From: CAVLDP01 sp963661945 | GTDB lineage: Bacteria > Bacillota > Clostridia > Lachnospirales > Lachnospiraceae | Reading direction: 5' to 3' | DNA: 64,000 nucleotides | NCBI GenBank assembly: GCA_963661945.1 | Contig: CAVLDP010000005.1 | Location: 37,111 to 101,110 of the forward strand | Shown: piece after piece, positions 35,630 to 43,304 of the stretch | Layout of the letters: each line of letters opens with the position of its first letter | Numbering within the stretch: the stretch's first letter is position 1 | Made by a program: the position numbers and the translations under genes | The notes under the pieces: model-generated | What the model was told of the DNA's origin: nothing | The model's database searches: none | The model's input: the letters and a program-made list of their open reading frames with translations, nothing else

Positions 35630-35851
35630 CTATTTCTCTACTTCGATATTCTCTGCTTCTGTCTTACGGATAGATAACTCAAATCCTCGAACAGTAACCT
35701 CCACTGGATCTCCCAGAGGAGCAACCTTACGAACCAGAATATCTACACCCTTGGTGATTCCCATGTCCATAATTCTACGCTTCAGTGCGCCTTCGCCATT
35801 GATCTTGACAACCTTCGCAGTCTCTCCAACTGCCACATCACGTAATGTCAT
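35630..35851 (-). CDS. feoA: FeoA-type SH3-domain protein (second copy)
   Basis: 73 residues, the full FeoA length. VGETAKVVKINGEGALKRRIMDMGITKGVDI and PLGDPVEVTVRGFELSIRK show the usual SH3-like barrel with the MG-I-xxG turn. FeoA binds FeoB's cytosolic side and is needed for iron uptake. The feoB gene begins 15 bases downstream. It is closer to classical FeoA than the first copy. Confidence 0.93.
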   Translation of the reverse strand: MTLRDVAVGETAKVVKINGEGALKRRIMDMGITKGVDILVRKVAPLGDPVEVTVRGFELSIRKTEAENIEVEK

Positions 35852-35875
35852 CGAAACATTCTCCCTTTCCTATTT

Positions 35876-36088
35876 CTATACATAAATCTTCATAGCAAGT
35901 TCACGACTTAGAGCAATGCGAGACTCCTTGGCCTTCACAATCAGATCTCCATTCAATTCACTTACTACTGTGACGTAAGAACCTGGCACAATTCCAAGAT
36001 TTGCCAAATGATGAGCAACCTTCTCTCTTCCACCAATTCTTACAACGAGCAGCTCTTGGCCTTGAGCTGCGGAAACAAGAGGCATCAT
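35876..36088 (-). CDS. feoA: FeoA-type SH3-domain protein (first copy)
   Basis: 70 residues. SAAQGQELLVVRIGG, VAHHLANLGIVPGSYVTVVSEL and the C-terminal LIVKAKESRIALSRELAMKI form a FeoA domain, although less typical than the next gene. The ATG at 36086-36088 is chosen because GGAGGAG is six bases upstream; an ATG five codons earlier overlaps that ribosome site. First gene of the operon. Two FeoA proteins before FeoB is a recurring layout in Clostridia; the copies may have separate partners. Confidence 0.9.
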   Translation of the reverse strand: MMPLVSAAQGQELLVVRIGGREKVAHHLANLGIVPGSYVTVVSELNGDLIVKAKESRIALSRELAMKIYV

Positions 36089-36124
36089 AACACTCTCCTC
36101 CATCCATATAGCGCTAAATTGTTA

Positions 36125-36140
36125 GTTAGGTCAAACTAAC
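36125..36140. promoter_or_regulatory. Iron-type operator 1 (GTTAG-N6-CTAAC)
   Basis: Perfect GTTAG and CTAAC half-sites six bases apart, with an extra overlapping GTTAG just upstream (36121). It lies downstream of the feo start point, where a bound repressor would block elongation or initiation. Matches DtxR/MntR-type operators. Confidence 0.7.
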
Positions 36141-36150
36141 ACCGGCATAA

Positions 36151-36179
36151 ATGTTAGCACCGACTAACAGACATGTCAA
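36151..36179 (-). promoter_or_regulatory. Promoter of the feo operon
   Basis: TTGACA (36179-36174), 17-base spacer, TAACAT (36156-36151) on the minus strand. Operator 2 covers the -10 and part of the spacer. Confidence 0.75.
36153..36168. promoter_or_regulatory. Iron-type operator 2 (GTTAG-N6-CTAAC)
   Basis: Same half-sites and spacing as the flanking copies, extended to TGTTAG/CTAACA. Centre 28 bases from operator 1. Overlaps the feo -10 box, so binding should repress. Confidence 0.75.
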
Positions 36180-36196
36180 GGCCTTTTCCTGATTTT

Positions 36197-36212
36197 GTTA
36201 GTTTTAACTAAC
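36197..36212. promoter_or_regulatory. Iron-type operator 3 (GTTAG-N6-CTAAC)
   Basis: GTTAGTT TT AACTAAC, the most symmetric copy, centred 44 bases from operator 2 and upstream of both divergent promoters. Confidence 0.75.
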
Positions 36213-36228
36213 TCCCATTTCTTTTCAC

Positions 36229-36257
36229 TTGAAATGATATGTCATTTCTATTAGAAT
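36229..36257 (+). promoter_or_regulatory. Promoter of the DtxR/MntR-type regulator
   Basis: TTGAAA (36229-36234), 17-base spacer, TAGAAT (36252-36257). The spacer is filled by a separate palindrome. Confidence 0.7.
36231..36248. promoter_or_regulatory. Palindrome GAAATGA-N4-TCATTTC in the regulator promoter
   Basis: A perfect 7-4-7 inverted repeat inside the promoter spacer, unrelated in sequence to the three GTTAG operators. It is placed to block the regulator's promoter; the factor is unknown. Confidence 0.5.
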
Positions 36258-36317
36258 TAGTAAGAAATGAAGGCCTTAAAGCCATATTAGAAGACAATTT
36301 ACTTGGAGGTTTTACAT

Positions 36318-36689
36318 ATGAAGATTCAAGAGTCTGCACAGGACTATTTGGAGTCTATCCTGATTCTCTCAAGAGACAAAGAATACGTCAGAGCAACCGA
36401 TGTCTGCAATTATTTCGGCTACGCAAGAGCTACTGTTTCCGTATTCCTCAAGCAGCTCAAGGAGAATGAATTCATCGACATCGACGAGCACAATCACATC
36501 ACCCTCACCTCTAAGGGACGCGAGATTGCTGAGCAGATGTACGATCGTCACCAGAGCCTGACCAATTTCTTCTGCCACATCGGTGTTCCAGAGGACGTTG
36601 CCGCAGAAGACGCCTGTCGTATCGAGCACTACATCAGTGACACAACCTACCAGGCGCTGAAGGAATATGCGAAGACACTAGATAAGTAG
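36318..36689 (+). CDS. DtxR/MntR-family metal-dependent regulator
   Basis: 123 residues. N-terminal winged helix (QDYLESILILS, VRATDVCNYFGYARATVSVFLKQL) and the start of the metal-binding dimer domain (RHQSLTNFF near residue 70, EDACRIEHYIS near residue 95), matching the short MntR-like class without SH3 domain. The His and Glu-x-x-x-x-x-x-His residues are the expected metal ligands. GGAGG is eight bases before the ATG. Divergent from the feo operon across three matching operators, so it is the likely ferrous-iron repressor of feo. Confidence 0.92.
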   Translation: MKIQESAQDYLESILILSRDKEYVRATDVCNYFGYARATVSVFLKQLKENEFIDIDEHNHITLTSKGREIAEQMYDRHQSLTNFFCHIGVPEDVAAEDACRIEHYISDTTYQALKEYAKTLDK

Positions 36690-36715
36690 GATTTATTTTC
36701 ATCTATAACAAATAA

Positions 36716-36746
36716 AAGGGTGTATCCATCTCGGATACACCCTTTC
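36716..36746. terminator. Bidirectional terminator between the regulator and mtnN
   Basis: AAAGGGTGTATCC pairs perfectly with GGATACACCCTTT around a five-base loop, with A and T runs on both sides. Serves the regulator (plus) and the pyk-luxS-mtnN operon (minus). Confidence 0.9.
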
Positions 36747-36794
36747 TTATTCTAAGTTCTTATTCCAGCATCTTATTCTAATCGCACCGATTAA

Positions 36795-37493
36795 TTACAG
36801 CTCATTTGCTCTTCTTACGAAACGAACAACTGCCTTAATTGCAACCTCAGCAGCCTTCTCTGCAAATGACATATAGTCAACTGCACCATCTGCATCAGAG
36901 ATTGAACGAATAATGGTAAATGGCACATGGTTCACGAAGCACACCTGACCAATAGAACCGGATTCCATATCTGCTGCAAGAGCATGGAAGCGATCTGAAA
37001 TCAAATCACGCTGCTCTCTGGTCTCCACGAAGAGGTCACCTGTTGCAATGGTTCCAAGGAGATAATGCACATCCTCTGCCTCAAGGCAGGAATCCATAAG
37101 TGCAACCATCTTCTCATCTGCCTCCAGATATACCTTGTTAATGCCAGACAGAAGTCCCTGAGGATCACCAATTGCTGTCGTGTTCATGTCATGCTGACAT
37201 ACCTGCTCAGCAACTACGACATCAAAGACCTTGAGCTCTGTAGATACTGCACCAGCAACACCAATATTTACCATCATGTCTGGGTGATAGGTGTCAATCA
37301 TGCACTGAGCACAGATGGCAGAGAAAACCTTGCCGATGCCGCATACTGCAGCAATAATGTCGACATTCTCAGCGCCTTCGATCTGACCCAGATAATAGGT
37401 CACTCCGCTATGCTCCTCAATCGTAACATTCTTCATAGACTTCTGCAGATTATCCATCTCAATCTGCATAGCGCCAATAATACCAATTGTCAT
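36795..37493 (-). CDS. mtnN: 5'-methylthioadenosine/S-adenosylhomocysteine nucleosidase
   Basis: 232 residues. Cleaves adenine from MTA and SAH; with LuxS it detoxifies SAH and yields the AI-2 precursor. IGIIGAMQIEMDNL at the start with the catalytic Glu, VNIGVAGAV near residue 77, ATGDLFV, ADMESGSIGQVC with the ribose-binding Met-Glu, and IRSISDADGA with the catalytic Asp. Lies 29 bases after luxS in the same operon, so both steps of the pathway are made together. Confidence 0.96.
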   Translation of the reverse strand: MTIGIIGAMQIEMDNLQKSMKNVTIEEHSGVTYYLGQIEGAENVDIIAAVCGIGKVFSAICAQCMIDTYHPDMMVNIGVAGAVSTELKVFDVVVAEQVCQHDMNTTAIGDPQGLLSGINKVYLEADEKMVALMDSCLEAEDVHYLLGTIATGDLFVETREQRDLISDRFHALAADMESGSIGQVCFVNHVPFTIIRSISDADGAVDYMSFAEKAAEVAIKAVVRFVRRANEL

Positions 37494-37522
37494 CTTCTTC
37501 CCTCATTTCTCAATAAATTATA

Positions 37523-37990
37523 TTATTCCGGATAGGTAAATGCCATATTCTCCTGCGCTTCTAACACGCGAAGATAATATCTGCACTCTTCCTTTGCCAG
37601 ATCAATATCAAGATTCTCATAATGTCCGCACTCAATAGCTGACTTGCCGAAGACGTCGCCCTCATGGTCGATAATCTGACGAAGGACCTGCTTCGTAAGT
37701 GTGAAGACCTCCTCCGGTTCTACCCCTCTTACCAGGAGATAGAAGCCCGTCTGGCAGCCCATCGGTCCAAAATAAACCACCTGGTCCGAATAGGAAGAAT
37801 TCCTCACGTAGGTCGCAAACATATGCTCAACCGAATGCATAATTGCATTAGACATATAATCTCCAGCATTTGGCTTTCTGGTTCTAAGATCATAGGTGAT
37901 AATATCACCATCCTTACGGGAAATGTAGAACCCCGGCTCTAAGATATTATGATTGATGGTAAAACTGGTGATTCGATTGACTTCTCCCAT
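37523..37990 (-). CDS. luxS: S-ribosylhomocysteine lyase
   Basis: 155 residues. Splits S-ribosylhomocysteine into homocysteine and DPD (AI-2 precursor). Metal site HSVEH near residue 51 (HxxEH, with Ser-Val where Thr-Leu is commoner) plus the Cys in IECGHYENLD; the catalytic Cys is in PMGCQTGFYL near residue 80. I use the ATG at 37988-37990, five bases after GAGG, rather than a GTG two codons earlier. pyk ends 19 bases upstream and mtnN follows, so these form one operon. Confidence 0.96.
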   Translation of the reverse strand: MGEVNRITSFTINHNILEPGFYISRKDGDIITYDLRTRKPNAGDYMSNAIMHSVEHMFATYVRNSSYSDQVVYFGPMGCQTGFYLLVRGVEPEEVFTLTKQVLRQIIDHEGDVFGKSAIECGHYENLDIDLAKEECRYYLRVLEAQENMAFTYPE

Positions 37991-38009
37991 GAGCACCTCA
38001 TTTCAAATA

Positions 38010-39440
38010 TTAGACTACCATTGCCTTAATCAGGTTTGTTGTACCAGAAAGTCCAACTGGCACACCTGCTGTCATGATAATGGTATCGCCTTCCTTTACC
38101 AGGTTAGCTGCTTCAGAACGCTCTACTGCATGCTCAAACAGAACCTCTGCATCGTCCTTCTCCTCACAGAGAATTGGAGTTACACCCCAGCAGAGTCCCA
38201 TCTGACGCCATACCTTCTCTGAGATACAACCAGCAATGATTGGATTACCTGGACGATACTTCGCAATCATATGTGCGGTACGACCAGACTTGGTAACTGT
38301 AACAATAGCAGCTGCATCAAGGTCTCCAGCCAAGGTACAAGCAGAATGAGAGATTGCATCTGTAATTGTTGTGTTCTCTTCTGTCTCACGATTCTTCAGA
38401 CGATTCAGGTAGTTGATATCAGACTCTGTACGTCTTGCAATGCGGTCCATAGTCTTTACTGCATCTACTGGATACTTACCAGCAGCAGTCTCGCCAGAAA
38501 GCATGATTGCAGAAGTACCATCGTAAATAGCGTTGGCAACGTCAGTTACCTCAGCACGAGTTGGTCTTGGATGAGACATCATAGAATCTAACATCTGAGT
38601 TGCAGTGATTACGAAACGTCCTGCATTATATGCCTTCTTGATGATGATCTTCTGGATGATTGGTACCTCTTCCATAGGGATCTCAACACCCATGTCACCA
38701 CGAGCAACCATAACACCATCTGCAACTTCTAGGATCTCATCGATATTCTCAATACCCTGATTGTTCTCAATCTTGGCAATAATCTGGATGTTCTCGCCGC
38801 CGTACTCCTTCAGAACTTCACGAACTGCAAGTACATCATCTGCAGTTCTGGTAAATGAAGCTGCAATAAAATCAAAATCCTGCTGAACAGCGAAGATTAA
38901 GTCCTTCTTATCCTTAGGGCTAATAAATTCCATGGAAAGGTTCGCATTAGGTACATTTACACCCTTCTTATCAGAGATCTTGCCGCCATTTTCTACGCGA
39001 CATACGATGTCCTGTCCCTTCACCTCTGTGACAATAAGCTCAACTAAACCATCATCGATCAGAATATGTGTACCAGCCTCTACATCTCCAGTCAGCTCCT
39101 CATAGCTAATTGCAACGCGAGTCTCATCACCCATAACAGACTGGTCTGTAGTCAGGGTAAATGTCTGACCTTCCTCAAGCATAACAAAGCCATTCTCAAA
39201 CTGACGAAGACGAATCTCAGGTCCCTTTGTATCAAGAAGTGCAGCAACAGGCATCTTCAGCTCGCTTCTAAGCTTACGCAGAGTCTCAAGCTTACGTAAC
39301 TGCTCATCATGCTCACCATGAGAGAAGTTAAATCTGGCAACGTTCATACCTGCCAGGATAAGCTCACGCATTACCTCTTCGCCTTCACTGGCTGGTCCTA
39401 ATGTACATACAATCTTAGTTTTTCTCTTATAATCACTCAT
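38010..39440 (-). CDS. pyk: Pyruvate kinase
   Basis: 476 residues. Final step of glycolysis, PEP to pyruvate with ATP. KTKIVCTLGPAS at the start, NVARFNFSHGEHDEQ near residue 33, the active-site run EVADGVMVARGDMGVEIP near residue 237 and ITATQMLDSM; the C-terminal regulatory domain is present (TVTKSGRTAHMIAKY). It lacks the extra C-terminal PEP-utiliser-like domain found in some Firmicute enzymes. GAGG seven bases before the ATG. The upstream 111-base gap has a TTGACT but no well-spaced -10. Confidence 0.96.
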   Translation of the reverse strand: MSDYKRKTKIVCTLGPASEGEEVMRELILAGMNVARFNFSHGEHDEQLRKLETLRKLRSELKMPVAALLDTKGPEIRLRQFENGFVMLEEGQTFTLTTDQSVMGDETRVAISYEELTGDVEAGTHILIDDGLVELIVTEVKGQDIVCRVENGGKISDKKGVNVPNANLSMEFISPKDKKDLIFAVQQDFDFIAASFTRTADDVLAVREVLKEYGGENIQIIAKIENNQGIENIDEILEVADGVMVARGDMGVEIPMEEVPIIQKIIIKKAYNAGRFVITATQMLDSMMSHPRPTRAEVTDVANAIYDGTSAIMLSGETAAGKYPVDAVKTMDRIARRTESDINYLNRLKNRETEENTTITDAISHSACTLAGDLDAAAIVTVTKSGRTAHMIAKYRPGNPIIAGCISEKVWRQMGLCWGVTPILCEEKDDAEVLFEHAVERSEAANLVKEGDTIIMTAGVPVGLSGTTNLIKAMVV

Positions 39441-39551
39441 TGATTAACCTCTTACTTATCTATATTATTAAAATTTCGCCTTGGCAATAATACACGATAG
39501 AGGGTTCAAAAACAAGTCAAATCTTGCAAAACTTCTCGCCGACTCTATAAA

Positions 39552-40484
39552 TTACTTGCCAATCATGGTGCCGGTCTGACCACCCATGGTAGGCATCTTA
39601 GGATCAAGCTTGGTAATCAAGCATTTGCGAATTGCAGAATCGCCAATAAAGTCGATGGCAGCCTGAATCTTCGGTGCCATGGTTCCCTCTTCGAATTGAC
39701 CTGCAGCCAGATATTCTTTAGCCTCTGCAATAGACAGATAATCGAGTTTCTTCTCATCTGTGGCATTATAGTTGAGACATACATGGTCTACAGATGTCAG
39801 AATCACAAGCATATCTGCATCAAGAAGCTCTGCCATGCGACCTGCGGCCGTATCCTTTTCGATGACAGCGGATGCTCCCTTCAGCTTGCGGTCCTGCTCA
39901 AGGACAGGAATTCCACCACCACCGCAGGCAATTACGACCTGGTCTGCCTCTGCAAGTGCCTTAATTGCATCAATCTCTACAATATCCATAGGCTTAGGCG
40001 TAGCTACAATTCTGCGATAACCGCCATCCACAGCTATTACATGATTGCCCTTCTTCTCCTCAGCCTTAGCCTCTTCTTCACTCATCAAGCGGCCAATCAT
40101 CTTGGTTGGCTTATAGAAGGCTTCATCATATGGATCCACGGTAACCTGTGTCAGAATCGTAGATACCGTCTTGTAGATACCACGGCTCAGAAGTTCAGAA
40201 CGGATGGCATTCTGAAGGTCGTAACCGATGTAGCCCTGGCTCATTGCAGAACAAACAGACATAGGTGTAGCTGTATAGTCTGAGTGGTTCTTTGCAAATT
40301 CATTCATTGCCGTATGAATCATGCCAACCTGAGGTCCATTACTATGGCTGATAATCACCTGATAATCCTGCTCAATAAATTCCGCAACTGCCTTGGCTGT
40401 TCTCTTCGTTGCTTCCTGCTGCTCAGGAAGAGTTGTTCCAAGTGCTTCATGTCCAAGCGCAATAACTATTTTCTTCTTCTTCAT
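39552..40484 (-). CDS. Carbamate-kinase-like amino acid kinase
   Basis: 310 residues. Amino acid kinase fold close to carbamate kinase, which makes ATP from carbamoyl phosphate. SNGPQVGMIHTAM near residue 52, AVDGGYRRIVATPKP, VIACGGGGIPV, AVIEKDTAA and LTSVDHVCLNY match. But the N-terminal GGNA motif reads LGHEALG, so the conserved Asn is Glu, and HGNGPQ reads HSNGPQ. It may act on a related substrate or be a variant carbamate kinase. GGAGG is six bases before the second of two adjacent ATGs. No arginine deiminase or transcarbamylase gene is adjacent. Confidence 0.8.
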   Translation of the reverse strand: MKKKKIVIALGHEALGTTLPEQQEATKRTAKAVAEFIEQDYQVIISHSNGPQVGMIHTAMNEFAKNHSDYTATPMSVCSAMSQGYIGYDLQNAIRSELLSRGIYKTVSTILTQVTVDPYDEAFYKPTKMIGRLMSEEEAKAEEKKGNHVIAVDGGYRRIVATPKPMDIVEIDAIKALAEADQVVIACGGGGIPVLEQDRKLKGASAVIEKDTAAGRMAELLDADMLVILTSVDHVCLNYNATDEKKLDYLSIAEAKEYLAAGQFEEGTMAPKIQAAIDFIGDSAIRKCLITKLDPKMPTMGGQTGTMIGK

Positions 40485-40529
40485 CATGGTCCTCCCATTT
40501 GACATATTTGTTCTTATATTACCACATTT

Positions 40530-40557
40530 CTTATAGAAAATGGAGAATAGTTGACAA
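40530..40557 (-). promoter_or_regulatory. Candidate promoter of the carbamate-kinase-like gene
   Basis: TTGTCA (40557-40552), 16-base spacer, TATAAG (40535-40530). Its -35 overlaps a divergent TTGACA (40551-40556) facing the YgjV-family gene, whose -10 is less clear (TTAAAA at 17 bases or TATGAT at 23). Confidence 0.45.
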
Positions 40558-40603
40558 GGCTTCCATAAGACCATTAAAATATGATACTTGAGGTGTAAAA
40601 ATT

Positions 40604-41122
40604 ATGAATATCGTACTTTTAGCAAATATCGTATCCTTAATCGGATGCTGCATCATGGTCATCATAGGATTGCTTAAGACCAAGCGACAGATGCTTCTGG
40701 CTCAGGTTCTCCAGTTCATCTTCCTTGGCACCGCTAATCTCATGCTCGGTGGCGTTACCGCCTTCTGGACCAATATGATTAGTATCGGAAGAAATCTCTA
40801 TTCCTTCCGCTTCAACTTCGGCCTGATTCCGAAGCTTGTATTCATCCTCATTCAGGTTCCGATCACACTTGCCGTTAATACACAGGGCCTGCTTGGTTGG
40901 ATACCATTTGTCGGAACCGTCGTCTTTACCTGGGTGATGGACACCAAGAATGAGATTGTCATGAAGGCCGTAATTATCGGTTCTGAGATGCTATGGGCCA
41001 TCTATGATTTTACTCTAATGAATTATACCGGTATGACCTTTGACATTCTAACTGTCATTTCAAGTAGTATCGGCATCTTCATTATTCTTAGAGACAGAAA
41101 GAAATCCCGCAAGGAAGATTAA
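40604..41122 (+). CDS. YgjV-family inner membrane protein
   Basis: 172 residues, about six membrane segments. The pattern LLKTKRQMLLAQVLQFIFLG, NMISIGRNLYSFRF and FVGTVVFTWVMDTKN fits the YgjV (Imp-YgjV) family of uncharacterised membrane proteins. Role unknown. GAGGTG lies eight bases before the ATG. Single-gene unit: its stop codon lies within the loop of its own terminator. Confidence 0.8.
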   Translation: MNIVLLANIVSLIGCCIMVIIGLLKTKRQMLLAQVLQFIFLGTANLMLGGVTAFWTNMISIGRNLYSFRFNFGLIPKLVFILIQVPITLAVNTQGLLGWIPFVGTVVFTWVMDTKNEIVMKAVIIGSEMLWAIYDFTLMNYTGMTFDILTVISSSIGIFIILRDRKKSRKED

Positions 41123-41140
41123 TCTTCCCTGCGGGATTTT
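41102..41140 (+). terminator. Terminator of the YgjV-family gene
   Basis: AAATCCCGCAAGGAAGAT pairs with ATCTTCC-TGCGGGATTTT and is followed by TTTTCTTG. The stem begins in the last codons and includes the stop codon in its loop. Confidence 0.85.
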
Positions 41141-41183
41141 CTTGCATTTGTGTCTTTCTGTTAATATAGTACCAATCCAAGCC

Positions 41184-43304
41184 TTACAGGCCGTCAAAAA
41201 GCGCATCTACTTCCTGCGATACGGAATCCTTCGCAAAACATATCGTTGCAAAATAACCATCCGATGTTGTCACCTGAGCATTATACGTAGAATCCGTCAC
41301 GCCTGACGAATCTATCATATAGTAGAGCATGTCTGACGAAATCGCATGAGTTAGTAGTTCCTGAATCACTGGACTTGTCAAATCCACAATAATTGACTGA
41401 TCAGTCATGTTATCTGCGCTAGTCTTTACAAGTGTCATACTGGCAATCGCTTCCGTATGAAGATCATAGCCCTGATAGTATCCCTTGTCCTGAAGCAGGG
41501 TAATTGTCCTGGCATCTGATTCGTATATTGCTACATCTACAGTAGCCTCTATATAGTTATAATAATTCGATGCTGCTGCATCCTTAAGCTGAGAAGATGT
41601 AAATCGAATATAACCGATTGGAACTGATGAAGTAACATCCTCATAAGTCCTGTCATTAATATCTTCCTTCAAGGAATCATAGATAGCCTGGTAATCCTCA
41701 TCTGCAAGAGGATAATTCTCATTTGTCAGATTACCAAGATAGAATGCAACATTCTTGTAGAAATCCTCCCTCGTGAAGAGATTCTCCATATCCTCATCCG
41801 AAAGATTGTTCTCAACTTCCTTATATTCTGGTAAGTCGTAGATCGATGCAAAATATTCCTCGACCAAATCCTCTCTTATGCAATAAGAGCGATAAATCTC
41901 TTTGCCGCTTTGCAAAGTATATCTAACCACAAGGGACTCAAAGGAGGCTGTATCCGCATCCTCTACATCTGTATACTCATAGAAGTCCTCATCAATAGCT
42001 TGTTTGATCAGACTCGTAAGTCCCGATATAGCCTCTCGATCCGTAATTGCCATGTTATGCAGGTAATGATCCTGAGGATCTACATACTGACCATTTGCAT
42101 CATAAAAGGCTACATTGTAGACATAATTCTCTACAAATGCGAAACTTGAAACCTCGTCATTCTCCGGCACATATGTATCATAGCCTCCCAAATCCTCTAC
42201 ATAATAAATGAGTACGCCAAAGGATACGATAGCCGATAAGGCCAGTACCGGAAGTCCCTTAAGAACAGATTTGAATTCTCCCTCAAATCCAAGCTGAAGA
42301 ATCATATGAAGCACGATGAGTCCAATGACCATACCGCAGATCATATAAGGCAGTTCATTATCAAAGGAATCATGAAGCAGAATTCCAGCAAAAAGAGTGC
42401 CCTCTGTCAGAATGCAGAAGCGAATAATCGGCTTGGTCCAAGTGAAGATAAGTCTCTTGCCGCCATTCTCTGCAGGTCTTCTCATATAAGCATAGAATGC
42501 AAGCAGGAAATAGCATATAGCCTGTCCAATCAGAATGAGCCACTGCTTTCCAGTCAGTGTATAAGTTCCATTCAGAAAAGCCTGATAGATGCTAATTGCA
42601 GAATCAACTGGTGAGAGAATCCCTCGCCCATAGCAAGCAGACCAATCTGCCGAATAGTAATAAGTCTCGAAGAAGCTTGACTGCATCGATGAAGTAATCA
42701 AGATAATAATTGGCTCAAGCAAAAGAAGCACAAGTCCTCCAAAGCCTGCCATCACCATATTTCCTGTCAGGATGCTCGCTAGCGCAAAGATAAAGAAGCT
42801 TGATAGATAAAGAAGCATCTGAAGCAGGAAGCCAAGTAACAGATCGAGAAGCAAGCCGCTTCTGAAATATCCCTTATTTGCAATTACTCCAATACAGATA
42901 ACCTGATTCAGAAGAAGTGGTATTGCAAAAAGCAAAGCAGAATTCACTGTAAGATAGAGAAATCTCACTCTCTTCTTCAGAGGAAGAGACAAGTAGAGAT
43001 CCACCTGCTGCTGAGAATTCAACCAGGCAAAGGAAAGCATTCCCATTATGCAGCCGCACATAATCGTAACAACTGGTATCAGATCAACGCCTTCCCGAAG
43101 GAAGTTACTGCAAAAGGATAGGATCTCATCATGTGCATTGGCCATGGAGTTTGGATCCATATACATCTGTATATTTCCATTCAACCTGCTGTAGAAATAG
43201 AAGGGATACAGCAGGAAGTAAATCACAAGGAAGAAGGCACCAGCTGGAAGACGGCGCTTCAAATCCCAGGTACTAATCTTCCAATAAGAGCTTCTTGACA
43301 TCAT
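41184..43304 (-). CDS. ABC transporter permease with large extracytoplasmic domain
   Basis: 706 residues. N-terminal half has about ten membrane spans of the ABC-2 permease kind (SSYWKISTWDLKRRLPAG at the start); after the last span near residue 385 a roughly 320-residue acidic soluble domain follows (repeated YxxI/DE segments, VDVAIYESDARTI, STYNAQVTTSDGY), probably outside the cell; I associate this with DUF6449 from memory. Paired with the ATPase and GntR genes upstream as in YtrA-type operons. GGAGG six bases before the ATG at 43302-43304, overlapping the ATPase gene by 32 bases. Substrate unknown. Confidence 0.8.
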   Translation of the reverse strand: MMSRSSYWKISTWDLKRRLPAGAFFLVIYFLLYPFYFYSRLNGNIQMYMDPNSMANAHDEILSFCSNFLREGVDLIPVVTIMCGCIMGMLSFAWLNSQQQVDLYLSLPLKKRVRFLYLTVNSALLFAIPLLLNQVICIGVIANKGYFRSGLLLDLLLGFLLQMLLYLSSFFIFALASILTGNMVMAGFGGLVLLLLEPIIILITSSMQSSFFETYYYSADWSACYGRGILSPVDSAISIYQAFLNGTYTLTGKQWLILIGQAICYFLLAFYAYMRRPAENGGKRLIFTWTKPIIRFCILTEGTLFAGILLHDSFDNELPYMICGMVIGLIVLHMILQLGFEGEFKSVLKGLPVLALSAIVSFGVLIYYVEDLGGYDTYVPENDEVSSFAFVENYVYNVAFYDANGQYVDPQDHYLHNMAITDREAISGLTSLIKQAIDEDFYEYTDVEDADTASFESLVVRYTLQSGKEIYRSYCIREDLVEEYFASIYDLPEYKEVENNLSDEDMENLFTREDFYKNVAFYLGNLTNENYPLADEDYQAIYDSLKEDINDRTYEDVTSSVPIGYIRFTSSQLKDAAASNYYNYIEATVDVAIYESDARTITLLQDKGYYQGYDLHTEAIASMTLVKTSADNMTDQSIIVDLTSPVIQELLTHAISSDMLYYMIDSSGVTDSTYNAQVTTSDGYFATICFAKDSVSQEVDALFDGL

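Noticed and set aside
33298..36088. Fur or PerR control of feo
   Set aside because: No GATAAT-type Fur box or TTATAAT-type PerR box is seen; the sites match the DtxR/MntR type instead.
39696..40283. 195-codon plus-strand frame inside the carbamate-kinase-like gene
   Set aside because: Antisense shadow of a conserved gene; Cys- and His-rich noise.
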